NCBI RefSeq assembly: GCF_001298105.1
Contig: NZ_LGJH01000163.1
Location: 1 to 64,000 of the forward strand
DNA from: Novosphingobium sp. ST904
Lineage (GTDB): Bacteria > Pseudomonadota > Alphaproteobacteria > Sphingomonadales > Sphingomonadaceae
Length of the DNA: 64,000 bases
Direction: 5' to 3'
Position 1 is the stretch's first letter. Each line of letters starts with the position of its first letter. Shown here piece after piece: positions 53,642-62,381 of this stretch. Below the pieces are notes generated by a model. That model made no database searches, was not told the origin of the DNA, and worked only from the letters and a program-made list of their open reading frames with translations. The translations under genes were made by a program, and so were the position numbers.

Positions 53642-54297
53642 ACATGCCCGCGAGCGCTTGCCGGGTCCTGGTTGCGGACGATCACCCCCTGCTGCTGCGC
53701 GGGCTGGCGGACATGCTGCGCGGCACGGGCGAGGTGGACCTGATCGAGGCCACCGGCAGCGGCACGCGCGCTCTGGCGGTGATCCGGGAGAAGCGCCCCG
53801 AAGTCGCGGTGCTCGACGTGTCGATGCCCGATGTCGGCGGCATCGCGATCCTGCGCGCGATCAGCGAGGCGGGCTGGCCGGTCCGGGTCATCTTCCTGTC
53901 GGCGACGATGAGCGGGCGGCAGATCGCCGAAGCCATCGCGCTTGGGGTCTGGGGCCTGCTGCTCAAGGACTATGCTGCCAATTCGCTGCTCGACTGCCTG
54001 CGCGAGGTGGTGTCCGGTCGCAAGTGGCTGCCGGAGGACCTGGTCGCCAAGGGGCGGCGGGGCGGGGGCGTGGACATCGCCTCCGATATCGGCAACCTCA
54101 CTCCGCGCGAGCGGGAGATCAGCGCGCTGGTCTGCCGGGGGTTCTCGAACAAGGCGATCGGGGGGATGCTCGGGTCGACCGAGGGGACGGTGAGCATTCA
54201 CCTCCACAACATCTACCGCAAGCTCGACATTTCCAGCCGCACCACGCTGGCGACGCTGTTCGTGAAGTATCAGGCCCAGCGCAGCGAGCAGGAGTGA
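53638..54297 (+). CDS. NarL/LuxR-type response regulator, partner of the kinase
   Basis: A 219-residue regulator. The receiver has LVADDHPLLL, phospho-acceptor Asp60 in VAVLDVSMPDVGG, LSATMSG and LLLKDYA. The HTH is LTPREREISALVCRGFSNKA with GTVSIHLHNIYRKLDIS. It starts within the kinase stop and is followed three bases later by an LPG-synthase-like membrane protein, a likely target or partner. Confidence 0.92.
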   Translation: MNMPASACRVLVADDHPLLLRGLADMLRGTGEVDLIEATGSGTRALAVIREKRPEVAVLDVSMPDVGGIAILRAISEAGWPVRVIFLSATMSGRQIAEAIALGVWGLLLKDYAANSLLDCLREVVSGRKWLPEDLVAKGRRGGGVDIASDIGNLTPREREISALVCRGFSNKAIGGMLGSTEGTVSIHLHNIYRKLDISSRTTLATLFVKYQAQRSEQE

Positions 54298-54299
54298 CC

Positions 54300-55307
54300 A
54301 TGGCTGCGCAGCCCCCACCCGCTGCGCAAGGCGGCCGCCTGCGGTTCTGGCTTGGCGTGGTGGTGGGGGCGGCCTTCCTCGCGGTGCTGTGGTTCACGGT
54401 GGACATGGCCGCTGTCGGCGCGCTGCTGGTGCGCGCGACATGGCCGCCGCTGGCGCTGGCGCTGCTGGCCTATGCGCTCGACTTCCTGCTGCGCGCGTGG
54501 CGGTTCCGGCTGCTGCTCGATCCCGGCGGGCGGGACGTGCCCTTCGCGCCGACGGTGGCGCCTTTCGTGGCAAGCTTCGGCATCAGCGATATCCTGCCCT
54601 TTCGCCTTGGCGACGTGTTCCGCGTCTACTGGTTTCACCGCAGGTTCGCACTGCCGGTGGGGCATGTGCTGGGGGCGATGGTGGTGGAGCGCGTGCTCGA
54701 TCTCGTGTCGATCCTGATGGTTGCCGGCGTGGCGCTGATGCTGGTGGACAGTACGCTTCCCGCCGAGATCGTGGCGCAGTTCCGGCTGGTGCTGGCGGTC
54801 GCGGTGATCGCGAGCCTCGCGGTGCTGCTTTCGCCGGCGCTGATCGAGGGGCTGGCCGGCCTGATCGAGCGGAAACTGCCGTTCGCCGCCGCCGCGAAAC
54901 TGGCGGAAACGGCACGGGCGGTGGCGCGCGCGGTGCGGGGAAGCGGCGGCCCGAAGCGGATCGCGGGGATGGTGCTGCTGTCCTTCGCGCTCTGGCTGCT
55001 CGAAAGCCTCGTCATGCTGGGGGCATGGGTGAGCCTGGGCGGCAGCGTGACCGAGGGTCTGCGGCCGCTGGTGGCCTTTGCCTTTTCCACGCTGGGCACG
55101 CTGGTGCCGGCGCTGCCGGGGCATTTTGGTTCCTACGAATTCTTCGGGATGCTTTCCTACCGCGCGGTAGGTGTCGGCGCCGAGCAGGCCACCGCGACGA
55201 TCCTGCTGGCACATCTCATGCTCTGGCTGCCGACCGCACTGTTCGCACTCGGCTGGCTGGCAGCAGCACGAACCGGCTCCCCGCTGCGGCTGCTGAGAGC
55301 AGGTTGA
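54300..55307 (+). CDS. Lysylphosphatidylglycerol synthase-like / UPF0104 membrane protein
   Basis: A 335-residue inner-membrane protein with about eight helices, lacking the soluble aminoacyl-transferase domain of MprF. Family features are LLRAWRFRLLLDP, ISDILPFRLGDVFRVYWF, GAMVVERVLDL and LPALPGHFGSYEFFGML. The start is three bases after the response regulator stop. Relatives act as flippases or glycolipid-related proteins. It is probably part of a membrane-stress response governed by the adjacent two-component pair. Confidence 0.85.
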   Translation: MAAQPPPAAQGGRLRFWLGVVVGAAFLAVLWFTVDMAAVGALLVRATWPPLALALLAYALDFLLRAWRFRLLLDPGGRDVPFAPTVAPFVASFGISDILPFRLGDVFRVYWFHRRFALPVGHVLGAMVVERVLDLVSILMVAGVALMLVDSTLPAEIVAQFRLVLAVAVIASLAVLLSPALIEGLAGLIERKLPFAAAAKLAETARAVARAVRGSGGPKRIAGMVLLSFALWLLESLVMLGAWVSLGGSVTEGLRPLVAFAFSTLGTLVPALPGHFGSYEFFGMLSYRAVGVGAEQATATILLAHLMLWLPTALFALGWLAAARTGSPLRLLRAG

Positions 55308-55421
55308 GCCGGCTTTAGCGACTGGATTGCGCCCTTGTCAGTCGTTCGATGGCCGATTTGACGCTCCAGAAACCTGCCGGTCCGGTCTCCTGCACCGACC
55401 TGAGCGGTCGGCGGTGAAGAG

Positions 55422-55453
55422 GGTGGGAAGCGGTCAGGGTGGGAAGCGGTCAG
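55422..55453 (+). repeat. Short tandem repeat, 16 bases twice
   Basis: GGTGGGAAGCGGTCAG occurs twice with no gap between the membrane-protein gene and the SMI1/KNR4 gene. It lies near where gene content becomes accessory-like. Function is not evident. Confidence 0.7.
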
Positions 55454-55475
55454 GCTGCTTTCAGAATTCGTAAGA

Positions 55476-55907
55476 TTAAAGCCGCCGGTAATCCTCAGAA
55501 CTGTGCCCGAGCATGCTTACAAACTGGTCGAAGTTAGAGGCAACGATTTCCGCGCTCTCGGGCCCGACAACCATATCGATTGTCACAATAGCGCCCGGAA
55601 GACCGCTGCGCATGTCGAACGCGATCAATTCGCGGCTTCCGTCACCCCCAAAAACTAGGAAGCCGTCCAGATCAGGCCTATCGTAATTGCGTGAGCGGAA
55701 TGCGTCCAACACGGTCACGACTGGGTCGAGACAGAAGTTGTATGGATTCACCGGCAAGGGCCCCTCACCGCCATTCGTCTCTGCTAGCAAATCGAAATAG
55801 GCCAACGGGAGGGTCGTGGGGAGCGCATGCCTGATTTCCGCTAGTTCCCCCTCGCTCGCCGGTTGTTTCGCAAACCAATTTCTGGTCTCAAGCATTTTGC
55901 GCCTCAT
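55476..55907 (-). CDS. SMI1/KNR4-family protein (immunity-like)
   Basis: A 143-residue protein with the SMI1/KNR4 (SUKH) fold: EIRHALPTTLPLAYFDLLAE, TNGGEGPLPV, DGFLVFGGDGSRELIAFDM and the closing NFDQFVSMLG. SUKH proteins are widespread immunity proteins of polymorphic toxins and contact-dependent systems. No toxin gene is beside it, so it looks like an orphan immunity gene. It is divergent from an ankyrin-repeat gene, another common immunity fold. Confidence 0.85.
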   Translation of the reverse strand: MRRKMLETRNWFAKQPASEGELAEIRHALPTTLPLAYFDLLAETNGGEGPLPVNPYNFCLDPVVTVLDAFRSRNYDRPDLDGFLVFGGDGSRELIAFDMRSGLPGAIVTIDMVVGPESAEIVASNFDQFVSMLGHSSEDYRRL

Positions 55908-56204
55908 TGGTATGATCTAACGTGCGCTTCTCGCACAAACCCGCGTCGCTGTGAATTTCCGCAATGGGGCGCAAGCTGCTGGGCCGGTCTCAGGCTAAAT
56001 TTTTCGACGGCCTGGGGGGGCTTCGTGCCCAGCCTTCAAGGCCAGGAGGTCGGCCCGGCGCCCATCTGGGTCGCTACGCCATTGATTTGACGTTCCAAGT
56101 AGCCGACAGTCCGGGAACGCTCGGTAAACAGGTTGCAATGCCTGTTTGGCGCATCAAGCCTTGCCGCGAAGTACTCGCTCTCATGACGGATAAATATTCA
56201 TGGT

Positions 56205-57005
56205 ATGGACGACTTCAGGAAACGGGCGTTGAAGTCGCTCGCCATCATTATCGGTTCCGCGGCCTTAGCCACGAGAGGCGATTACCTGATGCCGAAGGAA
56301 TCGGCTCCCTGGGCGTCCATAAGCGACTCGGACACCGAATTGTTCTGGCAGGAGGTCTCCGGGCCGAACGGCGAACGCGCGCCTGCTGCCTTGCCGCTCT
56401 ATCAGGCGGTCTTCGCGCATGACCGCGAGGCGGTGACCAGGCTTCTAGACCTCGGCGCCTCGCCCAATGCGGTGCTTTATGCTGAAGGCTGGTCGCCCCT
56501 GATGGTGGCCGTGGCTTATCATGACAAGGAGGTGGTGAGCCTGTTGCTGCGCCATGGTGCCAATATCGACTATGTATCGAATGACCCGGCTGACTATACT
56601 CCGCTGGCTGTGGCGCTTAATGCCGACTTGGGCGATGCGCTGAGGCGCGGTGGGGATGATCCGAAAATCGATTTTGTGATGTTCGACTATCTGCTCGATG
56701 CCGGTGCCAATCTGAACGTCGAATTTGGTAACCATCAGGACATCGCCACATTTTCTGCCTCCCTTGGCCAGATGGATATCGTCAACAAGCTCCTTGCGCA
56801 GGGGTATCGGCGTGATCTTGTAGAATTGAAGGGCATATTGGGAAGCAGACAGGTCAGCGAGGATGTCCAAGCCGACAAGGATCGTGCGATTGCGACGATC
56901 GACCGGATGTTGGGAGCTCCCGGAACGGGGGCGAAAGCTCCAGAATATCTACGAGTTGGTGCCCTCCTATCAAAATTTCGGGGAACGACAGCAATTTGTG
57001 TTCCA
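56205..57005 (+). CDS. Ankyrin-repeat protein, 3' end uncertain
   Basis: The frame from ATG 56205 begins with a hydrophobic segment (SLAIIIGSAALA) and holds ankyrin repeats: LYQAVFAHDREAVTRLLDLG, SPLMVAVAYHDKEVVSLLLR, VMFDYLLDAGANLN and GQMDIVNKLLAQGY. After IATIDRML (about 56,915) the likely continuation, RKLQNIYELVPSYQNFGERQ, is in the next frame, so a one-base loss is suspected. The uninterrupted frame then runs antisense into the GMC gene, which is not credible. The true stop is unclear. The neighbour is an SMI1/KNR4 gene, so a role in immunity to toxins is possible. Confidence 0.65.
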
Positions 57006-58486
57006 TCACTCCGAACCCGCCATTCCGCAACCGGCCCCTTGGCCCCTAGTGGAAGCGGCGGTCATGGCTTCCATGGCGTTGCGGTGGGCCAGAGCCATGA
57101 CCGTGCCTTGCGGGTTTACCGAGGTCGGTCCGCAGAGAAGCGAGGCGTCGTTTACGTAGAGGCCCTGGGCGCCGTGGACCTTGCCGAAGGAATCGGTGGC
57201 GGTGCGCCGCGTGTCCTCGCCCATCGGGCACGAGGAGAAGACATGGACCGAGGTGACGTTGCCGTCGCCTGCTTCCAGCAGTTCGGGAAGGTCCGCGAGA
57301 TCGGCGGGGGAATGCAGGTCCGGGTAGCCGGTGACGCAGGGGTAGATCGTCCGGGCCCCCGCCGCGAACAGCGCTTCGCAGAGCCGCCGCAGCCCCTCTC
57401 CGAGCACGGAGAGATCGCCTTTCGAAAAACGGATGCGGACCAGCGGATCGTCGAAGCCGGGCAGGTTGCGCACCGAGGCCACGCCGCCGCCCGACTGCAC
57501 GTAGTAGATACCCATGCGCCGCCAGCGTTCGGCCACGAGTTCCCAGTGGCCCTCGCGCCCGGCCAGCGCCACGCCCAGCATCGCGGGATTGCTGATCGAG
57601 CAGCCCATGCCGAAGCGCGGCTCGAATTCCTTGACCTGGTGGACCGGATCGAAATCGCCCGGCTGGTTCACGTCGCGGTCGAATTCCGCGAGACCTTGAC
57701 CATCGGATGGAAGCGCAGGCTGTTGCCGACATTGTGGGAGATGCCGGAACGGCGCAGCAGGGCAGGGGTCTGCACCGCGCCGCAGGCGACGACCACGGTT
57801 TCGGCGCGAAAAGTCACGGCGCGGGGCAGGCCGTTCTCGCCGCGGCGGAACCCTTCGGCGATCCACATGCCGCCTTCGCGGCGCAGGCGGGCGATCCGCG
57901 TGGCGGGCAGGAGTTCGCCGCCCGCCTCCAGGAACCGGCGCACGAAAGTGGCGGACATCGACTGCTTTTCACCGCCGCGACCATCGGCGGCGTACTGGTA
58001 CAGGCGGGGCGCCTCGATCGCGAACCAGCCCTGCGCCTGCGCGCCCTGCTGGAGCCGCCGCGACATGTCGGAGGCGGCGGTGCCTGCATATTCGACTTTC
58101 GCGATCGCCTCGCAGGCGGCGAAATGGGGCGTCATTCCGGCAAGGTCGAGATCGCGCACATCGAACCGGCGCCGCCAGTCGTCAAGCACATAGGCGGGCG
58201 TGCGGTGGTAGAGCCCGCGGTTGACCTCGCTGCCGCCGCCGACGCAGCGCCCTTCCACCCAGGCCAGCTTGTGCCGTCCCAGCGCGACGCCGACCCCGGC
58301 ATTGCGGTACTTGAGCAGCATCTCCTCGCGCGAGAAGTGCGGCGCGGCTTCGAGCGGGAGATGCTGGCCTTCCTCCACCATCGTCACCCGGTGGCCCGCC
58401 TGCGCGAACAGCGTGCCGCTTACCGCGCCGCCGGGGCCGGAGCCGATCACCAGCACTTCGGTGAGGATCTCGCCGGGCGTGCTCAT
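57006..58486 (-). pseudogene. GMC-family FAD oxidoreductase, one frameshift
   Basis: About 493 residues. The N terminus has the dinucleotide fold VLVIGSGPGGAVSG and CVGGGSEVNRGLYHR. The frame breaks near 57,690: HPMVKV is followed by LAEFDRDVNQPGDFDPVHQV in another frame, and one added C repairs it. The C-terminal GMC motif is present: FSSCPMGEDTRRTATDSFGK with LYVNDASLLCGPTSVNPQGT. The protein resembles the long-chain-alcohol-oxidase branch, and the small gene upstream (58483-58899) supplies the usual N-terminal helical part. It is the last gene of a six-gene operon, starting within the previous stop (ATGA). It would oxidise a hydroxyl on a lipid-linked or hydrophobic substrate. Confidence 0.85.
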
Positions 58487-58899
58487 GCCGCGATCCGTTT
58501 CGCGCGGGCCTGTTCCTCGCGTAGGGGCAGCGAATAGAGGCCGTAGCAGGAGAAGGTGGAATAGAACGCGATCATCGAGCGGCGAAAGCCGATCCGCGAT
58601 CCGCGCCAGGCGCGGACATGGGCGGCGCGCTCGCCCGGGGCAAGGCGGGAGAAGCGGTGGCCATGGACCGGCAGGCTCGACAGTTCGAACAGCAGCGCCA
58701 GCCCCCGGAAGCCGAGCCGGAAGTGATCGGGCATGGCCGCGCTGGTGGCGAGCACATAGTCGCGCACGGTCGCACGGTCGGATGGCGAGAGGCCGGGGCG
58801 CACTTCCTCCACCAGGACATCCACGAGAGCCGCGATGCAGGATCGGATCATCCCGCCTCCGGTCCGGCCGGAATGGGGTATGGCGGCGCGTTCAGGCAT
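58483..58899 (-). CDS. Small helical subunit of the GMC oxidase (FAO N-terminal-like)
   Basis: A 138-residue protein from ATG 58899, overlapping the HAD stop by eight bases and the GMC start by four. The pattern ALVDVLVEEVRPGLSPSDR, AAMPDHFRLGFRGLALLFEL, HRFSRLAPGERAAHVRAW and GFRRSMIAFYSTFSCY matches the N-terminal region fused to long-chain alcohol oxidases, and resembles small subunits such as gluconate dehydrogenase subunit 3. It likely forms a complex with the GMC protein. Confidence 0.7.
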   Translation of the reverse strand: MPERAAIPHSGRTGGGMIRSCIAALVDVLVEEVRPGLSPSDRATVRDYVLATSAAMPDHFRLGFRGLALLFELSSLPVHGHRFSRLAPGERAAHVRAWRGSRIGFRRSMIAFYSTFSCYGLYSLPLREEQARAKRIAA

Positions 58900-59607
58900 G
58901 GGCTCCCTCCGCGAGGATGGCCTTGAAGGGGGGATCGTCGAAGCGGCGGAAGCCCGAGGGCTCGGCGGTCTTGCCGTGCGTGCGGATGAGGGCGGGAACG
59001 CCGATGGCGGCGGCGGCGGCGGCATCGCGATCCGCCCGGTCTCCGATCACGAGGGTTTCCCCGGGCGTCATGCCGGTTTCGGCGAGCAGCGCCAGCAGGC
59101 CGGCGGGGTTGGGCTTGAGGCGGCCGACCCCGCCCGAGCCGGACCAGATCGTATGGTCGCAACGCAGCCCCAGCGCGGCGAGCTTGGCGTCCACCGGGTA
59201 GTCCGACCAGACCGCGATCCGCCGCCCGGTGCGCGCAGGGCGGAAAACAGCCGGTCGATCCCGCGCGCCTTGTAGCGGGGGAGCAGCGCCAGCGGCCGGC
59301 GCTCGATCCATTCCTCCACCATGGCGCGGATTTCCCCTTCCGAGCAGCCGCAGCGCCGCGAGGTGAGGCTGAACTGTTCATGGGTGAAATCGTCGCCCTG
59401 CACCTCGCCCAGCAGTTCGCGGATCTGGCGAAAGGCGCGCAGGGTGCGCACGGTGCGAAGGCTGCGCTGGCGCAGGCTGTGCTTGCACAGTTCGATGGCC
59501 ATGGCGCGGCGCAGCGGCGGCTGGTCGTAAAGCGTACCGTCGAGGTCGAAGACGACCAGCCCGACCTTCTTCCAGCCCACTTCGGACATGTTGCCCCACT
59601 CCGTCAT
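58892..59607 (-). pseudogene. HAD-superfamily phosphatase, one frameshift
   Basis: About 238 residues. Start ATG 59607 (MTEWGNM) has AGGGAAGG upstream; a GTG at 59622 overlaps the ubiA-like stop but lacks a ribosome-binding site. Motif I is VVFDLDGTLYD. Near 59,230 the frame breaks: LFSALRA is followed by TGRRIAVWSDYPVDAKLAAL in another frame, repaired by one added base. Motif IV is LVIGDRADRD. In an operon after a UbiA-type prenyltransferase it could dephosphorylate a polyprenyl-phosphoryl sugar 5-phosphate. That role is inferred. Confidence 0.8.
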
Positions 59608-59618
59608 CGTTCCTTCCC

Positions 59619-60785
59619 TCACTTGCGGTGCCCGGGGAGCATGTCCGCCGGGGTGAAGCTGCGGTTGGTGAGCGTGGACAGGCCGGCAAGGTCGAGGAAC
59701 GAGAGCACCAGCAGCACGCTCACGGTCACGCCCAGCGTTGCCATCAGGCGGCGGGAGCGGAACATCCGTTCCGGCCGCTGCGCGATCGAGTCCGGCAGCA
59801 TCGACAGCCAGAGATAGCAGCCGAACAGCCCGGCGATGAACGGGAAGGCCAGGACGTATTCGACCCGGTACTTGATGAGGAACACGCCGAGGAAGAACGA
59901 GGAGAGCATGGCATAGACGAGGCAGCTCACCACCAGGCTCTCGGCGGTATAGCCGGCAAAGGACTTGCGGTAGCGGGTCAGCGTTTCAAGGCCGACGGCG
60001 GCGGTGATGTCGCGGTATTCGGACAGGCGCTTGGAACCCATGAGGAAGGCGCCGCCGGTCCAGTAGGCGAGCAGGAGGCTGACGGGCGGCATGCTGGAGG
60101 GGTCTATCATCAGCCAGCCCAGCGTCAGGCGGATCGGGTTGTTCACCGATTCCGAGATCACGTCGAGGAACGGGCGGTCCTTCGAGCGGATCGGCTGCAC
60201 GTTGTAGACGAGGCCCGAGGCGAGGAACACGATCGAGAAGACGAAGAAGCTGCCTCCCATCCAAGCCGCCAGCGAAAGGCCGACCCCGGCGAAGGCCAGG
60301 TATTCCACATAGACCAGCGCCGGCGAGAGTTGCAGCGACACGGCCTTGCGGTGGTGCTTGCTGGGGTGATGCGCATCGAATTCCCGGTCCAGCCATTCGT
60401 TGATGACGTAGTTGGCCGAGGCGATCGCGATGGCCACGACGAAGCCGATGACCACGCGCTGCGGGGCGTCCAGCAGCGAGGGCTCGCGCAGTGCATAGGC
60501 GAGGATCAGGCCCGGTATGATGAACACATGCTTGGTGATGTGATCGAAGCGGGCAAGGGTCAGGTAATCGCGCAGGCGCGCGGTCTTGCGGTCAAGCGTG
60601 GCCGTCGAGGGCATGGGGGGATTCTCCTGGAGCGGAGGGGGCGGGGTGGCTGGCGGTGAAACGGATGCGGATGGAACGGCTGTTGTTCCGGAAATGAGGG
60701 GGCCGACCGGGCCGGAGGCGATTGGCGCCACTGCGATGGGCGGTGCGATCGCGGGCGGGGATGCCGATGGCGGCGGCGGGGTCAT
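59619..60785 (-). CDS. UbiA-family prenyltransferase (polyprenyl-phosphate sugar type)
   Basis: A membrane prenyltransferase with eight or nine helices. The two Asp-rich sites are VINEWLDREFDAHHPSKH and YNVQPIRSKDRPFLDVISES. The KHHRKAV basic patch and the second motif resemble decaprenyl-phosphate phosphoribosyltransferases (Rv3806c-like) more than quinone-pathway UbiA. It may start at ATG 60785, overlapping the previous stop (ATGA), which adds a 57-residue Pro/Ala-rich leader, or at ATG 60614 (MPSTATLDRK), which has CAGGAG upstream and gives 331 residues. The HAD phosphatase and GMC oxidase downstream fit a polyprenyl-phosphoryl pentose pathway. Confidence 0.85.
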   Translation of the reverse strand: MTPPPPSASPPAIAPPIAVAPIASGPVGPLISGTTAVPSASVSPPATPPPPLQENPPMPSTATLDRKTARLRDYLTLARFDHITKHVFIIPGLILAYALREPSLLDAPQRVVIGFVVAIAIASANYVINEWLDREFDAHHPSKHHRKAVSLQLSPALVYVEYLAFAGVGLSLAAWMGGSFFVFSIVFLASGLVYNVQPIRSKDRPFLDVISESVNNPIRLTLGWLMIDPSSMPPVSLLLAYWTGGAFLMGSKRLSEYRDITAAVGLETLTRYRKSFAGYTAESLVVSCLVYAMLSSFFLGVFLIKYRVEYVLAFPFIAGLFGCYLWLSMLPDSIAQRPERMFRSRRLMATLGVTVSVLLVLSFLDLAGLSTLTNRSFTPADMLPGHRK

Positions 60786-62377
60786 GGCTGCACCGCGGGC
60801 GACACGCGGTAGATGCGTCCGTCGGCGAAGCTGGCGACGGGAACCAGCGAGAGCGCGCGCCGCAGCCGGTCTTCGCTGGCGAGGTAGAAGCGCCAGTCGA
60901 TGTTGTCGAAGGCGACCACATAGACCGGGCGCTCGGGCCATGCGGCCGCTTCGCCGCGGATGCGGGCGATCTGCGCTTCGGGCGGATCGTTGGGATCGGG
61001 CCGGTTGGTGCGCAGCAGGCGCTCCATCGGCACCATGCCCGCGCGGCGGTCCGTCAGCAGGGTGACGACTTCGGGGCCGTTCGAATAGACCAGCGAGGCG
61101 GCGGGAAGCGCCCGCACTGCCGCGATCGTCGGGGATTCGCGCCAGATGCGGGCGTGGAAGCCGGAACCCTCGCGATAGGCGTCATGGGTGCGGCTGACCG
61201 TGCGCACGGTGTGCGAGGCGAGGATCACCGCCGCCAGCGCGGCCAGCGCGAACCACATGGCGCGGGGGGCGGCCAGTCGGCGGTCGAGCCCGCTTGCCTG
61301 AAGCGTAAGCAGCATCGCCAGGACCAGATAGGCGGGAAGACCGTAGCGCCCCACGAAGGAAAGGTTCGCCTCCAGCATCGTCGAGAGCCAGACGAAGGCG
61401 AGATAGCCCACGAAGAACAGCCCGAGGACCAGCGACAGGGCGGTGCGCGCATCGCTGGGCGCATCGGCGCGCTCGTTCCGCCAGGCGGCAAGCTGGCGGG
61501 TGAACTGCCAGCCAGCGAAGCCGAGCAGCAGGACGAGCAGGCTGACGCGGAAGGCCAGCGGCACGTTGTCGGGGAACAGCCAGGCGGCGGTGGTTTCGAG
61601 ATTGGCCCGCCACTGCGCCGGCCCCATGTTGCCGTAGAAGCGCATCTCGCGGCCGATGGAATGGCCCACCGTCAGCGTGCTCAGGATCACCCAGCCGAAG
61701 AACAGCGCGGCCCCCGGGACCGCCATCAGCACGCTGTCGGCCACGCGCCGGGCAAGCGGCAGGCGCGGCGTGGTGAGCAGGACCAGCACGATGGCGGCGC
61801 CCAGCGGGGGGGCGGTAAACCGCGCAAGCGTCGCCATGCCCAGCATGAGCGAGGCGATCACCAGGTCGCGCTGGCGGCCATGTTCGAAGTAGTCGAGCAC
61901 GAACCACAGCGTGAACAACACGAAGGAAATGAACGGCGGCTCCGATATCACGCTGGCATGAAGGGCGACGAACTGCGGTGCCAGCGCCACGAGGGCGGTG
62001 CCGACCGCCGCATGGCGCCAGTCCCCCGCGGCCCGCCGGAGCAGCGCGAAGATCATGACGACATTGGTGCAGAGCGTGACGATCGCCCAGGCCATGGCCG
62101 CCGTCAGCAGCGGCACGCCCAGCGCATGGGGCAGCACGAGCATCCAGTGGTAGACCGGCGCGTCGTAGGGGATCGGACTGATCCCCATGTAGCGGGTGCT
62201 GTCCGGGGTGACGGAAAGCCCGTGGTGGACGTTGAACTGGAGCAACGCCAGCGAGCCCAGCACCAGGAGCGCGCAGGCGATCCGGCCCTGCCGGACCGAA
62301 GCGGCATTGCCAAGGCCCAGGGGAGGGCGGGGCGCGGTGGCCGCGAAGGGGCGGGCCATCTCGGCGGGCGTTGCCAT
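60782..62377 (-). CDS. GT-C-like membrane glycosyltransferase
   Basis: A 531-residue integral-membrane protein from ATG 62377, four bases after the aminotransferase stop. About eleven helices are visible. The first periplasmic loop holds LSVTPDSTRYMGISPIPYDA, with the acidic residue typical of catalytic loops of GT-C enzymes, and EPPFISFVLFTLW follows. The C-terminal 130 residues look soluble and periplasmic. GT-C enzymes use lipid-phosphate sugars as donors, which the downstream UbiA/HAD/GMC genes could make. No ArnT signature is seen, so substrate is unknown. Confidence 0.75.
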   Translation of the reverse strand: MATPAEMARPFAATAPRPPLGLGNAASVRQGRIACALLVLGSLALLQFNVHHGLSVTPDSTRYMGISPIPYDAPVYHWMLVLPHALGVPLLTAAMAWAIVTLCTNVVMIFALLRRAAGDWRHAAVGTALVALAPQFVALHASVISEPPFISFVLFTLWFVLDYFEHGRQRDLVIASLMLGMATLARFTAPPLGAAIVLVLLTTPRLPLARRVADSVLMAVPGAALFFGWVILSTLTVGHSIGREMRFYGNMGPAQWRANLETTAAWLFPDNVPLAFRVSLLVLLLGFAGWQFTRQLAAWRNERADAPSDARTALSLVLGLFFVGYLAFVWLSTMLEANLSFVGRYGLPAYLVLAMLLTLQASGLDRRLAAPRAMWFALAALAAVILASHTVRTVSRTHDAYREGSGFHARIWRESPTIAAVRALPAASLVYSNGPEVVTLLTDRRAGMVPMERLLRTNRPDPNDPPEAQIARIRGEAAAWPERPVYVVAFDNIDWRFYLASEDRLRRALSLVPVASFADGRIYRVSPAVQP

Positions 62378-62381
62378 CGGC

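Noticed and set aside
57006..58193. Long plus-strand frame continuing from the ankyrin gene through the GMC gene
   Set aside because: It is the antisense shadow of a well-supported oxidoreductase in high-GC DNA and shows no family features past about 57,000.
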